Notes: generated from the letters alone by a model not told the origin. 64,000 nucleotides of DNA from Pseudomonas mangiferae (GCF_007109405.1 NZ_VJOY01000002.1:372001-436000); one strand, 5' to 3'; numbered from the stretch's first letter, positions 1 to 9,736 are shown. Translations and numbers: made by a program.

Positions 1-66
1 GGCCAGGCCGTGGACCTGGGCGCGAATACCCATGGCGAGACCGCTCGCCTGAAGTTGGGGCAATAG
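1..66 (+). CDS. rodZ: RodZ cytoskeletal protein, C-terminal end (partial)
   Basis: An open frame runs from the window edge to a TAG at 64-66 and encodes the last 21 residues (ending ARLKLGQ), two bases before the ispG start. RodZ is a bitopic membrane protein that links MreB to cell-wall synthesis; its C-terminal periplasmic beta domain would end like this. The call rests mainly on position: rodZ directly upstream of ispG is a usual Pseudomonas arrangement. The fragment is too short for independent proof. Confidence 0.6.
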   Translation, partial: GQAVDLGANTHGETARLKLGQ

Positions 67-68
67 CC

Positions 69-1181
69 ATGCATTGCGAGTCACCCATCAAGCGCCGCGT
101 CTCGCGCCAGATTCACGTTGGCAACGTGCCGGTGGGGGGCGATGCGCCCATCGCCGTGCAGAGCATGACCAACACCGACACCTGCGACGTGGCGGCCACC
201 GTGGCGCAGATTCGTCGCCTGGAAGACGCCGGTGCCGACATCGTGCGGGTCTCGGTGCCGGACATGGACGCCGCCGAGGCGTTCGGCCGGATCAAGCAGC
301 AGGTTCGCGTGCCGCTGGTAGCGGATATCCACTTCGACTACACCATCGCCCTGCGGGTGGCCGAGCTGGGGGTGGACTGCCTGCGCATCAACCCCGGCAA
401 CATCGGTCGCGAGGACCGGGTCAAGGCGGTGGTGGACGCCGCACGTGACCGGGGCATCCCGATCCGCATCGGCGTCAACGCCGGCTCCCTGGAGAAGGAC
501 CTGCAGAAGAAGTACGGCGAACCGACCCCCGAGGCCCTGGTGGAGTCGGCGCTGCGCCACGTCGAGCACCTCGACCGGCTGAACTTCCCCGACTTCAAGG
601 TGAGCGTGAAGGCCTCCGATGTGTTCATGGCGGTGGAGGCCTACCGGCTCCTCTCCCGGCAGATCGAGCAACCCCTGCACCTGGGCATCACCGAGGCCGG
701 TGGCCTGCGGTCCGGCACGGTGAAGTCGGCGGTCGGCCTGGGCATGCTGCTGGCCGAGGGCATCGGTGACACCATCCGCATCTCCCTCGCCGCCGACCCG
801 GTGGAAGAGATCAAGGTCGGCTACGACATCCTCAAGTCCCTGCGCCTGCGTTCCCGCGGCATCAACTTCATCGCCTGCCCCAGCTGCTCCCGGCAGAACT
901 TCGACGTGGTGAAGACCATGAACGAGCTGGAAGGGCGCCTGGAGGACCTGCTGGTACCCATGGACGTGGCGGTGATCGGTTGCGTGGTGAACGGCCCTGG
1001 CGAAGCCAAGGAGGCCCACGTCGGCCTCACCGGCGGCACGCCCAACAACCTGATCTACATCGACGGCAAGCCGGCGCAGAAGCTGACCAACGACAACCTG
1101 GTGGAGGAGCTGGAACGGCTCATCCGCCGCAAAGCGGCCGAGAAGGCCGAGGCCGACGCGGCCCTCATCGCCCGCGGCTGA
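69..1181 (+). CDS. ispG: 4-hydroxy-3-methylbut-2-enyl diphosphate synthase (flavodoxin)
   Basis: IspG (GcpE) converts methylerythritol cyclodiphosphate to HMBPP in the MEP isoprenoid pathway, using a [4Fe-4S] cluster. The 370-residue protein has the usual length for the short bacterial form. Cluster ligands are visible as Cys270 and Cys273 (CPSC) and Cys305 (CVVNGPGE), followed by Glu312. The N-terminal TIM barrel shows VADIHFDY and INPGNIG. It starts two bases after the preceding stop and is followed 15 bases later by hisS, so it sits inside a tightly packed operon. Confidence 0.97.
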   Translation: MHCESPIKRRVSRQIHVGNVPVGGDAPIAVQSMTNTDTCDVAATVAQIRRLEDAGADIVRVSVPDMDAAEAFGRIKQQVRVPLVADIHFDYTIALRVAELGVDCLRINPGNIGREDRVKAVVDAARDRGIPIRIGVNAGSLEKDLQKKYGEPTPEALVESALRHVEHLDRLNFPDFKVSVKASDVFMAVEAYRLLSRQIEQPLHLGITEAGGLRSGTVKSAVGLGMLLAEGIGDTIRISLAADPVEEIKVGYDILKSLRLRSRGINFIACPSCSRQNFDVVKTMNELEGRLEDLLVPMDVAVIGCVVNGPGEAKEAHVGLTGGTPNNLIYIDGKPAQKLTNDNLVEELERLIRRKAAEKAEADAALIARG

Positions 1182-1196
1182 CAACAAGGATTCCGA

Positions 1197-2495
1197 GTGA
1201 GCAAGTCCCTGCAAGCCATCCGTGGCATGAACGACATCCTGCCGGAGCAGACGCCGGTCTGGCGGTATCTGGAGAACACCCTGGCGGCGCTGCTGGAAGG
1301 CTACGGCTATCGGGAGATCCGCCTGCCGATCCTCGAGTTCACCGAGCTGTTCGCCCGCGGCATCGGCGAAGGCACCGACGTGGTGGACAAGGAGATGTAC
1401 ACCTTCCTCGACCGTAACGAGGAATCCCTCACCCTGCGCCCGGAAGGCACCGCCGGCTGCGTGCGGGCGATGCTCGAGCACGGCCTGACCGGCGGCGGCC
1501 AGGTGCAGAAGCTCTGGTACGCGGGGCCGATGTTCCGCTACGAGAAACCGCAGAAAGGCCGTTATCGCCAGTTCCACCAGATCGGCGTGGAAGCCTTCAA
1601 CCAGCCGGGCCCGGACATCGACGCCGAACTGATCGTGCTCACCTGGCGCCTGTGGCAACGCCTCGGTCTGGCCGACGCGGTCACCCTGCAGCTCAACAGC
1701 CTGGGGTCTAGCGAGGCGCGCGCCGCCTACCGGGACGCCCTGGTGACCTACCTGCAGGCCCGCTTCGAGCAGCTCGACGAGGACAGCCAGCGCCGCCTGA
1801 CCACAAACCCGCTGCGAGTGCTGGACAGCAAGGTGGCCACCACCCAGGCCCTGCTGGCCGATGCCCCGACCCTGCACGACTACCTGGACGACGAGTCCCG
1901 TGCCCACTTCGAAGGCGTCAAGGCGCGCCTGGACGCGGTGGGCATCCGCTACGAGATCAACAACAAGCTGGTCCGTGGCCTCGATTACTACAACCGCACC
2001 GTGTTCGAGTGGGTCACCGACAAGCTCGGTTCCCAAGGCACGGTCTGTGGCGGCGGTCGCTACGACGGCCTGGTGACCCAGTTCGGCGGCAAGCCGACCC
2101 CGGGTGTGGGCTTCGCCATGGGCGTGGAGCGCCTGGTGCTGCTGCTGGAGACCCTGGACCTTGTGCCGGCCTCCCTCAACGCGCCCGCCGACCTCTACCT
2201 GTGCGCCTTCGGCGAGCCGGCCGAGCTGGCTGCACTGGCCCTGGCCGAGCGCCTGCGCGATGCCTTGCCGACGCTGCGCCTGCTGGTGAATGCCGGCGGT
2301 GGCAGCTTCAAGAGCCAGTTCAAGAAGGCCGACAAGAGCGGCGCCCGCTTCGCCTTGATCCTCGGTGAGGACGAACTGGCGAGCCGCGTGGTAGGTTGCA
2401 AACCCCTGCGGGATGACAGCGAACAACAGAACATTGCCTGGGATGCTCTATCCGAGCACCTGGCGGCCCGCCTCGGCGCGGGTTCGAGCCTTTAG
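1197..2495 (+). CDS. hisS: Histidine--tRNA ligase
   Basis: Class II aminoacyl-tRNA synthetase charging tRNA-His in the cytoplasm. The translation has the class II motif 2 region ([19 protein letters not shown]), the HisA motif ([15 protein letters not shown]) and HisB (GGGRYDGL). The C-terminal anticodon-binding domain begins near residue 330 ([10 protein letters not shown]). It uses a GTG start preceded by AAGGATTCCGA; the N-terminus [15 protein letters not shown] is typical of the family. The 432-residue length is normal. It lies 15 bases after ispG, in the same operon. Confidence 0.97.
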   Translation: MSKSLQAIRGMNDILPEQTPVWRYLENTLAALLEGYGYREIRLPILEFTELFARGIGEGTDVVDKEMYTFLDRNEESLTLRPEGTAGCVRAMLEHGLTGGGQVQKLWYAGPMFRYEKPQKGRYRQFHQIGVEAFNQPGPDIDAELIVLTWRLWQRLGLADAVTLQLNSLGSSEARAAYRDALVTYLQARFEQLDEDSQRRLTTNPLRVLDSKVATTQALLADAPTLHDYLDDESRAHFEGVKARLDAVGIRYEINNKLVRGLDYYNRTVFEWVTDKLGSQGTVCGGGRYDGLVTQFGGKPTPGVGFAMGVERLVLLLETLDLVPASLNAPADLYLCAFGEPAELAALALAERLRDALPTLRLLVNAGGGSFKSQFKKADKSGARFALILGEDELASRVVGCKPLRDDSEQQNIAWDALSEHLAARLGAGSSL

Positions 2496-2514
2496 CGGAT
2501 TAAGGAGTATTGGG

Positions 2515-3159
2515 GTGACCTCGCGTACCGAAGATGAAGAACTGGCGCTGATCAAGGATTGGTGGCAGCGCAACGGCAAGCCTCTGCTCGCCGGTGGCGT
2601 GCTGGCGCTGGTGGTGGTGTTCGGCTGGCAGGCCTGGCAGAAGTACCAGCTCAACCAGAAACAGAATGCCTCGGTGCTCTACCAGGAGTTGCTGCAAAGC
2701 AGCCTGACGCCGGAAGGCCAGCCGGATTCGGCGAAGATCGCCGACCTGTCGGGCAAGCTGAAGAGCGAATACCCGGGCAGCGCCTACACCCAGTTCGGCG
2801 GCCTGTTCGTCGCCAAGGTGGCGGTGGAAGCCGGTCGCCTGGACGACGCTGCCGCCGAGCTCAAGGCCATCGTCGACAAGCCGGCCAACCCGACCCTGGG
2901 CGAAGTGGCCCGTCAGCGCCTGGCGCGCGTCCTGGCCGCCCAGAACAAGACCGAGGACGCCCTCAAGCTGATCGATGGCGACAGCGACAAGGCCTTCCTG
3001 GCCAGCCGTGAAGAGCTACGGGGCGACCTGCTGGTGCAGCTGGGTCGCGCCGACGACGCCCGCGGTGCCTACGAGAAGGCCCGCAATGCCATGTCCGAGG
3101 ACAACGGCATGGGCACCCTGCAGATGAAGATCGACGACCTGGCGAAAGGGGACGCGTGA
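2515..3159 (+). CDS. YfgM-like ancillary SecYEG translocon protein
   Basis: A 214-residue bitopic membrane protein. A short cytoplasmic N-terminus (TSRTEDEELALIKDWWQRNG) is followed by one transmembrane helix (about residues 20-42) and a periplasmic TPR-like region with repeated Ala-rich helices. The YfgM family (UPF0070) associates with SecYEG and periplasmic chaperones in E. coli. The GTG start at 2515 is preferred over upstream in-frame codons because AAGGAG lies 7 bases before it and hydrophilic residues then lead into the TM segment; the longer reading overlaps hisS. The stop overlaps the bamB start. Confidence 0.9.
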   Translation: MTSRTEDEELALIKDWWQRNGKPLLAGGVLALVVVFGWQAWQKYQLNQKQNASVLYQELLQSSLTPEGQPDSAKIADLSGKLKSEYPGSAYTQFGGLFVAKVAVEAGRLDDAAAELKAIVDKPANPTLGEVARQRLARVLAAQNKTEDALKLIDGDSDKAFLASREELRGDLLVQLGRADDARGAYEKARNAMSEDNGMGTLQMKIDDLAKGDA

Positions 3160-4298
3160 TGGCCTGGAGATATGCCGCAGTGCTGGCCCTGGCCGCCGTG
3201 GCGGCGGGTTGCAGCAGCAACAGCACCAAAGAATTGCCTCCAGCCGAACTGCCGAAGATCACCGAGGAAGTGCGCCTGGACACCCAGTGGAGTCACTCGG
3301 TGGGCGACGGCCAGGGCGAGACCTACAACCTGCTGGTGCCCGCCGTGGACGGCGACCGCATCTTCGCCTCGGACATCAACGGCGACGTGGTGGCCCTGGA
3401 TCGCTTCACCGGCAAGACCCTCTGGGAGAAGGACCTGGACCGCCCGGTATCCGGCGCGGTGGGGGTCGGTTCCGGCATGGTCCTGGTGGGCACCCTGAAG
3501 GGCGAAGTGATCGCCCTCGACGCCGACAGCGGCGACGAGAAATGGCGCGCCCGGGTGACCAGCGAAGTACTGGCGCCGCCCGCCACCAACGGCGACGTGG
3601 TGGTGGTGCAGACCCAGGACGACCGCCTGATCGCCCTGGAAGCCTCCAGCGGCAGCCAGCGCTGGATCTACGAGAACACCCCGGCCGTACTGACCCTGCG
3701 GGGCACCGGTGCGCCCATCGTCACCAACAACCTGGCGGTCGCCGGGCTGTCCACCGGCAAGGTCATCGCCCTTGACGTGCAGCGCGGGCTGCCGGTGTGG
3801 GAACAGCGGGTCGCGGTGCCCCAGGGCCGTTCCGAACTGGACCGCGTGGTGGACATCGACGGTGGCCTGCTGCTGGCCGGCGACACCCTCTACGTCGCCA
3901 CCTATCAGGGCCGGGCCGCGGGCCTCGACCTGGAGAGCGGGCGCATCCTCTGGCAGCGCGAGGCGTCCAGCTACGTCGGCGTCGCCCAGGGCTTCGGCAA
4001 CGTCTACGTGAGCCTGGCCAACGGCACCGTGGAGAGCATCGACGAGCGGTCCGCCACTGCCCTGTGGAGCAACGACAGCCTGGCTCGGCGCCAGCTGTCC
4101 GCCCCGGAAGTGTTCTCCAGCTACGTGGCATTCGGCGATTTCGAAGGCTACCTGCACCTGGTCAGCCAGGTGGACGGTCGCTTCGTCGGGCGCGAGCGCA
4201 TCGACAGCGATGGCCTGCGGGCCCGCCCGCTGGTGGTGGGCGACATGCTTTACGCCTACGGCAACAGCGGCAAGCTGGTGGCGTTGAAAATCCGCTAG
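3159..4298 (+). CDS. bamB: Outer-membrane assembly lipoprotein BamB
   Basis: BamB is the beta-propeller lipoprotein of the BAM complex, which inserts beta-barrel proteins into the outer membrane. The first 18 residues form a lipoprotein signal ending in VAAGC (Cys18 would be lipidated). The rest shows PQQ-like propeller repeats (VVALDRFTGKTLWEK, VIALDADSGDEKWRA, LIALEASSGSQRWIY, AAGLDLESGRILWQR). The ATG at 3159 is chosen over the GTG three bases upstream; it overlaps the preceding stop (TGATG), so the two genes are probably translationally coupled. 379 residues is normal. Confidence 0.95.
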   Translation: MAWRYAAVLALAAVAAGCSSNSTKELPPAELPKITEEVRLDTQWSHSVGDGQGETYNLLVPAVDGDRIFASDINGDVVALDRFTGKTLWEKDLDRPVSGAVGVGSGMVLVGTLKGEVIALDADSGDEKWRARVTSEVLAPPATNGDVVVVQTQDDRLIALEASSGSQRWIYENTPAVLTLRGTGAPIVTNNLAVAGLSTGKVIALDVQRGLPVWEQRVAVPQGRSELDRVVDIDGGLLLAGDTLYVATYQGRAAGLDLESGRILWQREASSYVGVAQGFGNVYVSLANGTVESIDERSATALWSNDSLARRQLSAPEVFSSYVAFGDFEGYLHLVSQVDGRFVGRERIDSDGLRARPLVVGDMLYAYGNSGKLVALKIR

Positions 4299-4347
4299 AC
4301 CTGATCGCTTCGCGTCATCGCGGAGCCCCTGGCGGGATGTATCTGCC

Positions 4348-4379
4348 GGCCGCTGCACATGCAGCGGCCGTTGTGTTTT
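4348..4379 (+). terminator. Hairpin between bamB and der, possible weak terminator
   Basis: GGCCGCTG (4348-4355) pairs perfectly with CAGCGGCC (4362-4369) around a CACATG loop, followed by an interrupted T-rich tail (TTGTGTTTT, 4371-4379). It resembles an intrinsic terminator or attenuator in the 106-base gap between bamB and der. The tail is imperfect, so readthrough into der is likely. Confidence 0.5.
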
Positions 4380-4404
4380 CTGGATTTAGCGCTGGAGGAG
4401 CCCA

Positions 4405-5886
4405 ATGGTTCCGGTAATCGCCCTGGTGGGCCGCCCCAACGTCGGCAAGTCGACCCTGTTCAACCGCCTGACCAAGACCCGCGACGCCATCGTCGCCGAG
4501 TACGCCGGCCTGACCCGTGACCGTCAGTACGGCGAGGCCAAGTGGCAGGGCCGCACCTACATCGTGATCGACACCGGCGGCATCTCCGGCGACGAGGAGG
4601 GCATCGACGCGAAGATGGCCGAGCAGTCCCTGCAGGCCATCGAGGAAGCCGACGCCGTGCTGTTCATGGTGGACTCCCGTGCCGGCATGACCGCCGCCGA
4701 CCAGATGATCGCCGAGCACCTGCGCAAGCGGAACAAGCGCAGCTTCCTGATCGCCAACAAGGTGGACACCGTCGACCCGGACATCGCCCGGGCGGAATTC
4801 AGCCCCCTGGGCCTGGGCGATGCACTGCCCATCGCCGCCGCCCATGGCCGGGGCATCACCGCCATGCTGGAGCAGGCGCTGGGGACCTTCCCCAAGGACA
4901 ACGCGGACGAGGGGGAAGGCGAGGGCGACGACGGTGAGGAAGTCGCCGAGGGCCAGGAAGCTACGCGCATCCCCGGCCCAAGCGAGAAGGACGGCATCAA
5001 GATCGCCATCATCGGCCGTCCCAACGTCGGCAAGTCGACCCTGGTCAACCGCATGCTCGGCGAGGAGCGGGTGATCGTCTACGACCAGGCCGGAACCACC
5101 CGTGACAGCATTTACATCCCCTTCGAGCGGGACGAGGAGAAGTACACCCTCATCGACACCGCCGGGGTGCGCCGCCGCGGCAAGATCTTCGAGGCGGTGG
5201 AAAAGTTCTCGGTGGTGAAGACCCTGCAGGCCATCCAGGACGCCAACGTGGTGGTCTTCGTGATGGACGCCCGGGAAGGGGTGGTGGAACACGACCTCAA
5301 CCTGCTGGGCTTCGTGCTGGAAAGCGGCCGCGCCCTGGTCATCGCCCTGAACAAGTGGGACGGCATGGAGCCTTCGGAACGGGACTACGTGAAGACCGAG
5401 CTGGAGCGGCGACTGATGTTCGCCGACTGGGCGGACATTCACTTCATCTCGGCCAAGCACGGCACCGGCGTCGGCCACCTGTACAAGTCCGTGCAGCAGG
5501 CGTTCAAGTCGGCGGTCACCCGCTGGCCCACCAACCGCCTCACGCAGATCCTCGAGGACGCGGTGCAGGAACACCAGCCGCCCACCGTTAACGGCCGCCG
5601 CATCAAGCTGCGCTACGCCCACCTGGGCGGTGCCAACCCGCCGCTGATCGTGATCCACGGCAACCAGGTGGACCAGGTGCCGAAGTCCTACAGCCGCTAC
5701 CTGGAGAACACCTACCGGCGCGTGCTGCGGCTGGTGGGTACGCCGATCCGCATCGAGTACAAGGGCGGCGACAACCCCTACGAGGGCAAGCAGAACAAGC
5801 TCACCGACCGCCAGGTGAACCGCAAGCGTCGGCTGATGAGCCACCACAAGAAAGCCGAGAAGAAACGCCGCGACAAGAAGCGCTGA
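4405..5886 (+). CDS. der: Ribosome-associated GTPase Der (EngA)
   Basis: Der has two tandem GTPase domains and acts in 50S ribosomal subunit maturation. The Walker A motif GRPNVGKST appears twice, near residues 8-16 and 204-212. Each domain also has switch and specificity motifs (DTGG, NKVD in the first; DTAG, NKWD in the second). The C-terminal KH-like domain ends in a lysine/arginine-rich tail ([12 protein letters not shown]). A very acidic linker around residues 168-188 separates the G domains. GGAGG precedes the ATG. The 493-residue length is typical. Confidence 0.97.
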   Translation: MVPVIALVGRPNVGKSTLFNRLTKTRDAIVAEYAGLTRDRQYGEAKWQGRTYIVIDTGGISGDEEGIDAKMAEQSLQAIEEADAVLFMVDSRAGMTAADQMIAEHLRKRNKRSFLIANKVDTVDPDIARAEFSPLGLGDALPIAAAHGRGITAMLEQALGTFPKDNADEGEGEGDDGEEVAEGQEATRIPGPSEKDGIKIAIIGRPNVGKSTLVNRMLGEERVIVYDQAGTTRDSIYIPFERDEEKYTLIDTAGVRRRGKIFEAVEKFSVVKTLQAIQDANVVVFVMDAREGVVEHDLNLLGFVLESGRALVIALNKWDGMEPSERDYVKTELERRLMFADWADIHFISAKHGTGVGHLYKSVQQAFKSAVTRWPTNRLTQILEDAVQEHQPPTVNGRRIKLRYAHLGGANPPLIVIHGNQVDQVPKSYSRYLENTYRRVLRLVGTPIRIEYKGGDNPYEGKQNKLTDRQVNRKRRLMSHHKKAEKKRRDKKR

Positions 5887-5971
5887 CGGGGAGGGCACGG
5901 GTCGCGCCCGTGTCCGGGGGCCTGGCACTGTTTGACTGATCGGACCGGTCACCCCGTCTCGGATGGCCCGC

Positions 5972-6111
5972 CCGGATCGATACGGCCAGAGCGGTTCGGA
6001 TGGATAGATTCCGCCAGGCAGGTTCTGCCGGACAGGTGTAGCCGGGTAGGTCCAGCCAGGCAGGTCCGACCGGACAGGTTCCGCCGGACAGGCTCGACCC
6101 GATCTACTCTG
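5972..6111. repeat. Degenerate 14-bp tandem repeat array, about ten units
   Basis: The noncoding gap between der and the next gene can be divided into consecutive 14-base units. Core units start at 6014, 6028, 6042, 6056, 6070 and 6084 and match CCGGACAGGTYCNG with few differences. More diverged units extend left to 5972 and right to 6111. The 14-base period is not a multiple of 3, so an overlapping 60-residue open frame (5932-6114) is probably repeat-derived rather than a gene. The function is unknown. Confidence 0.8.
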
Positions 6112-6234
6112 TAGGCCCGGCTACCAGGGGTTCCACGACGGATGCATCGGGCCGGGCGGATCGGCTATCCTGCGGTTCCGCGCCTGCCGCGCCCTGCGGC
6201 TTCGTTGTGGCGCGCCGCAGCCCCGGGAACGCTC

Positions 6235-7386
6235 ATGATCGCCAGCAAACTGCCCAACGTCGGTACCACCATCTTTTCCCGCATGTCCCAGCTCGCCGCG
6301 GAAACCGGCGCGCTGAACCTGTCCCAGGGATTCCCCGATTTCGACGGCCCGGCCGCCCTGCGCGAGGCGGTCGCCCGGCACATCGCCGAGGGCCATAACC
6401 AGTACGCGCCCATGACCGGCCTGCCGGCGCTGCGCCAGCAGATCGCGAGCAAGGTGCGTGCCCTCTACGGGCGGGCGGTGGACGCGGACGCCGAGATCAC
6501 CGTGACGCCCGGGGCCACCGAGGCGATCTTCTGCGCGGTGCAGGCGCTGATCCGGCCCGGTGACGAGGCCATCGTCCTCGACCCCTGCTACGACAGCTAC
6601 GAGCCCGCGGTGGAGCTGGCCGGCGGGCGTTGCGTCCACGTGCCCCTGGCCCTGCCGGACTTCGCCGTCGACTGGCAGCGCCTGGCTGACGCCATCACCC
6701 CGCGCACCCGCCTGCTGTTCCTCAATTCCCCTCACAACCCCAGCGGGGCGCTGCTGGGGCGCGACGACCTGGACCGCCTGGCGCAGCTGCTGCGGGACCG
6801 GGACATCCACGTGATCAGCGACGAGGTGTACGAGCACCTGGTGTTCGACGGCGCGCGCCACGCCAGCGTGCTGGCCCACGACGAACTCTACGCCCGGGCC
6901 TTCGTGGTCAGCTCGTTCGGCAAGACCTACCACGTGACCGGCTGGAAGACCGGCTACGTGGTGGCGCCGCCGGCGCTGTCGGCCGAGCTGCGCAAGATCC
7001 ACCAGTACGTGACCTTCTGCGGCGTGACCCCGCTGCAGCACGCCCTGGCCGACTTCATGGCCAGCCATCCCCAGCACCTCGCCGAGCTACCGGCCTTCTA
7101 CCAGGCCAAGCGCGACCTGTTCTGCGACCTGCTGGCAGATTCCGCCTTCCGCTTCACCCGCGCCGCCGGCACCTACTTCCAGGTGGTGGACTACTCGGCC
7201 ATCCGCGACGACCTGGACGACGTGCGCATGGCCGAGTGGCTGACCCGCGAGCACGGCGTGGCGAGCATCCCGGTGTCGGTGTTCTACCGGGAGCCGCCGG
7301 CGGGCGCGCGGCTGGTGCGCTTCTGTTTCGCCAAGCGCGAGGACACCCTGCGCCAGGCCGCCGAGCGCCTCTGCGCGGTACGCTGA
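6235..7386 (+). CDS. PLP-dependent methionine/glutamine-type aminotransferase (YbdL-like)
   Basis: A fold-type I aminotransferase of 383 residues. It shows the substrate region LSQGFPDFDGP, the PLP phosphate region TPGATEAIF, NSPHNPSGALL, ISDEVYEHLVFD, and the Schiff-base lysine Lys230 in SSFGKTYHVTGWKTG. It most resembles YbdL/kynurenine-oxoglutarate transaminases that use methionine or glutamine. The ATG at 6235 is chosen because the family begins at MIASKLPNVGTT; no clear ribosome binding site is seen. The neighbouring nitrilase-family gene suggests the glutamine transaminase/omega-amidase pathway (inference). Confidence 0.88.
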   Translation: MIASKLPNVGTTIFSRMSQLAAETGALNLSQGFPDFDGPAALREAVARHIAEGHNQYAPMTGLPALRQQIASKVRALYGRAVDADAEITVTPGATEAIFCAVQALIRPGDEAIVLDPCYDSYEPAVELAGGRCVHVPLALPDFAVDWQRLADAITPRTRLLFLNSPHNPSGALLGRDDLDRLAQLLRDRDIHVISDEVYEHLVFDGARHASVLAHDELYARAFVVSSFGKTYHVTGWKTGYVVAPPALSAELRKIHQYVTFCGVTPLQHALADFMASHPQHLAELPAFYQAKRDLFCDLLADSAFRFTRAAGTYFQVVDYSAIRDDLDDVRMAEWLTREHGVASIPVSVFYREPPAGARLVRFCFAKREDTLRQAAERLCAVR

Positions 7387-7436
7387 CCCGTTCCCGTCAC
7401 CCCGCGGGCCTTGCCCGCGCAACCGAGGAGACCGCC

Positions 7437-8222
7437 ATGCTTCCGCTGGACGACCTGCGCGTGGCCCTGGTGCAGACTACCCTGGCCTGGCACGACCCCC
7501 AGGCCAACCGCGACCGTTTCGAGGGCCTGCTGGAGCAGGCGAGGGGCGCCGACCTGGCGATCCTGCCGGAGATGTTCACCACCGGCTTCTCCATGGACTC
7601 CGAGGCCCTGGCGGAGCCGGAGGACGGCCCGACTCTGGCCTGGATGCGCGAGCAGGCCCGGCGCCTCGACCTGGTGCTGACCGGCAGCCTGATCGTCCGC
7701 GCCGCCGATGGCAGCCACCGTAACCGACTGCTCTGGGTGCGCCCGGACGGCGAGGTTCTGCACTACGACAAGCGCCACCTGTTCCGCATGGCCGGCGAGC
7801 ACGCGCATTACAGCCCCGGCGAGTGCCAGGTGCTGCTGGACCTGAAGGGCTGGCGGGTGCGCCCGTTGATCTGCTACGACCTGCGCTTCCCGGTGTGGAG
7901 CCGCGACGCCACGGACACCCACTTGCTGCTCTACACCGCCAACTGGCCGGCGGCCCGCCGCGCCCACTGGAACCGCCTGCTGCCGGCTCGGGCCATCGAG
8001 AACCTCTGTTACGTGGCGGCGGTCAACCGCACCGGCGAGGACGGCAAGGGCTATCCCTACAGCGGCGACAGTCAGGTGCTGGACTTCCAGGGCGAGACGC
8101 TGCTGGACGCCGGTGCGGAGGAGGGCGTACGCCAGGTGACGCTGTCCGCCCAGGCCCTGGCCGCCTACCGCGAGCGCTTCCCCGCCCACCTGGATGCGGA
8201 CCGCTTCGACCTGCAGCCCTGA
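7437..8222 (+). CDS. Carbon-nitrogen hydrolase, omega-amidase (YafV-like)
   Basis: Nitrilase-superfamily hydrolase of 261 residues. The catalytic triad is visible as Glu45 (LPEMFTTGF), Lys112 (YDKRHLF) and Cys146 (ICYDLRFPVW). YafV/Nit2-type enzymes hydrolyse the omega-amide of 2-oxoglutaramate or 2-oxosuccinamate, the products of glutamine/asparagine transamination. The adjacent upstream aminotransferase could supply that substrate, so the two probably form a small operon (50-base gap). The ATG at 7437 follows GAGGAG at 7425-7430; longer upstream readings overlap the aminotransferase. Confidence 0.9.
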   Translation: MLPLDDLRVALVQTTLAWHDPQANRDRFEGLLEQARGADLAILPEMFTTGFSMDSEALAEPEDGPTLAWMREQARRLDLVLTGSLIVRAADGSHRNRLLWVRPDGEVLHYDKRHLFRMAGEHAHYSPGECQVLLDLKGWRVRPLICYDLRFPVWSRDATDTHLLLYTANWPAARRAHWNRLLPARAIENLCYVAAVNRTGEDGKGYPYSGDSQVLDFQGETLLDAGAEEGVRQVTLSAQALAAYRERFPAHLDADRFDLQP

Positions 8223-8310
8223 GGCTGGCGCGGCGGCTTTGTAGCGCTTCGTATCCGCGTCGTTACCCGATCGCGATCAAGTCCGGCGCGGATGCGCCGA
8301 TGCTGGGAAT

Positions 8311-8359
8311 GTACGAAAACCGCGCCGCCGGCGATTCAGGGCCGGCGGCGTCTTCGTAC
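8311..8359 (+). promoter_or_regulatory. Extended stem-loop upstream of the FlxA-like gene
   Basis: GTACGAA (8311-8317) pairs with TTCGTAC (8353-8359), and CGCCGCCGGC (8323-8332) pairs with GCCGGCGGCG (8341-8350) around an 8-base loop (GATTCAGG). A small asymmetric internal loop separates the two stems. It ends 35 bases before the next start codon and could be a 5' UTR structure or the terminator of the upstream gene; there is no T-tract. Confidence 0.5.
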
Positions 8360-8394
8360 CGCACCCGCATCCACGACGCTCGAGGAGCACCGTC

Positions 8395-8892
8395 ATGATC
8401 AGCAGCAGTATCGGCAGCCTCGCCGCCAGCTACGTCGCCCGCAACACCGGGACCGGAACCCCTACCAGCGACAGCGCTGCCAGCGAGACCAGCGGTGACA
8501 CCGACACCCAGGGCGGCACCACCGCGTCCGCCACCGCAGGCGGGGCCGCAAACGGGGCCGCCGCCGGCGGTGCGCCGGTCGGTGGTGCCAAGGCCGGGGG
8601 TGGCGCATCGGACTCGGATTCCGACAGCGACGACGACACCTCCGACACCATCAAGGAAATCAAGCAGACCATCGAGCAACTGAAGAAGGAACTGCAAGAG
8701 CAGCAGCAACAGCTCAAGCAACTCCAGGCGAGCGACCAGAGCGACGACGTCAAGCGCACCCAGGCCCAGGCGGTGCAGGCGCAGATCGCCACCACCAACG
8801 CGTCCCTTCAGCAGGCCTACGCCTCCCTGACCGAGGCCAACGCCGAATCCTCGGACAGCAGCAGCGGGCAACTGGTGAACACCAGCGCCTGA
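8395..8892 (+). CDS. FlxA-like coiled-coil protein of unknown function
   Basis: A 165-residue protein in two parts. Residues 1-75 are low complexity, rich in Gly, Ala, Ser, Thr and Asp. Residues about 80-150 form a charged, Gln-rich coiled coil (IKEIKQTIEQLKKELQEQQ) resembling the FlxA-like family; the tail is Ser-rich. No signal peptide or membrane helix is seen. GAGGAGC lies just upstream of the ATG. FlxA is under flagellar regulation in E. coli, but nothing here shows a flagellar link, so the function is open. Confidence 0.75.
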   Translation: MISSSIGSLAASYVARNTGTGTPTSDSAASETSGDTDTQGGTTASATAGGAANGAAAGGAPVGGAKAGGGASDSDSDSDDDTSDTIKEIKQTIEQLKKELQEQQQQLKQLQASDQSDDVKRTQAQAVQAQIATTNASLQQAYASLTEANAESSDSSSGQLVNTSA

Positions 8893-9032
8893 TCCGGGCC
8901 GGGCGCGTCGTCCCCCGCCGTTGCGGGCTCGTCCGGCGGGGGGAGCGCCCAGGCGCCGCGCCGTGAGCGGCCGCGGCGGCCTCCACGGCGGCCAGCCGTG
9001 GGCCAGGGCAGAACCGTACCCCCTCGCGAGGG

Positions 9033-9662
9033 TCAGGCGAGCCCTTCCGTGCGCAACGCGTCCTGGACCGCCGGTCGCGCCCGCACCCGCTCGTACCAGG
9101 CCCGAAGGTGAGGAAGCGCGTCGAAATGAATGTCGGCCTGGTAGTGGCTGGTCAGCCAGGCGGCCTGGCCCCAGCCCGTCAGGGCGAACAGGTAGGCGTC
9201 CGCCACGCTGAAGGCCTCGCCCAACAGGTAGGCGCGCTGGGCCATCTGTTGGTCGATCCAGGCGAAGCGCTTTTCCAGCTTCGGCTTGGCCGTCTCCAGG
9301 TACCGGCCCGCCTGGGTCGTGTACAGCAGCGGGACGAATCCCTTGTGGATCTCGGACGACAGGAAGTTCAGCCACTCCTGCAGGCGATAGCGGTCGAGGG
9401 TGCCGGGTAGGGGCACGAGTGCGCGCTCCGGCTTCAGGTCGCCCAGGTACTGCAGGATGGCCGGCCCCTCGCGTAGGCGCGTGCCGTCGTCCAGCTCCAG
9501 GGCGGGCACGTAGCCGAGCGGGTTGATCGTGTAGTAGTCCTCGCCTGCCTCGGTGCGGTGATTCCTGTAATCGACCCTGATCAGCGTGGCGTCGAGGCCG
9601 AGTTCATTCAGCACGATGTGGGGCGAGAGGGAACAGGAACCGGGGATGTAGTACAGCTTCAT
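9033..9662 (-). CDS. Glutathione S-transferase (GstA-like)
   Basis: A soluble GST of 209 residues. The N-terminal thioredoxin-like domain opens MKLYYIPGSCSLSPHI, where Ser/Cys near residue 10 is the usual beta-class active site region, and includes the cis-Pro segment GYVPALEL and the EGPAILQYL glutathione-binding segment. An all-helical C-terminal domain with FSVADAYLF follows. It is divergent from an HxlR-type regulator across a 117-base gap holding a palindrome, so electrophile- or oxidation-responsive control is plausible (inference). Confidence 0.9.
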   Translation of the reverse strand: MKLYYIPGSCSLSPHIVLNELGLDATLIRVDYRNHRTEAGEDYYTINPLGYVPALELDDGTRLREGPAILQYLGDLKPERALVPLPGTLDRYRLQEWLNFLSSEIHKGFVPLLYTTQAGRYLETAKPKLEKRFAWIDQQMAQRAYLLGEAFSVADAYLFALTGWGQAAWLTSHYQADIHFDALPHLRAWYERVRARPAVQDALRTEGLA

Positions 9663-9736
9663 GGAGGGACTCCAGGGTGGGAAGTCGGCCCCATTCTAGA
9701 GTGCAGGTATAAAACGGAAAGAAGGCACTATTGTGT

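Noticed and set aside
81-2426. 781-residue minus-strand frame opposite ispG and hisS
   Set aside because: Same shadow effect; both plus-strand genes are certain.
5932-6114. 60-residue open frame over the 14-bp tandem array
   Set aside because: Its residues reflect the repeat (Arg/Pro/Asp pattern), there is no ribosome site, and the repeat period would shift the frame on unit changes.
8912-8942. 9-bp GC hairpin after the FlxA-like gene as a terminator
   Set aside because: The stem CCCCCGCCG/CGGCGGGGG is real but lies in very GC-rich DNA with a 13-base loop and no T-tract, so chance pairing is likely.
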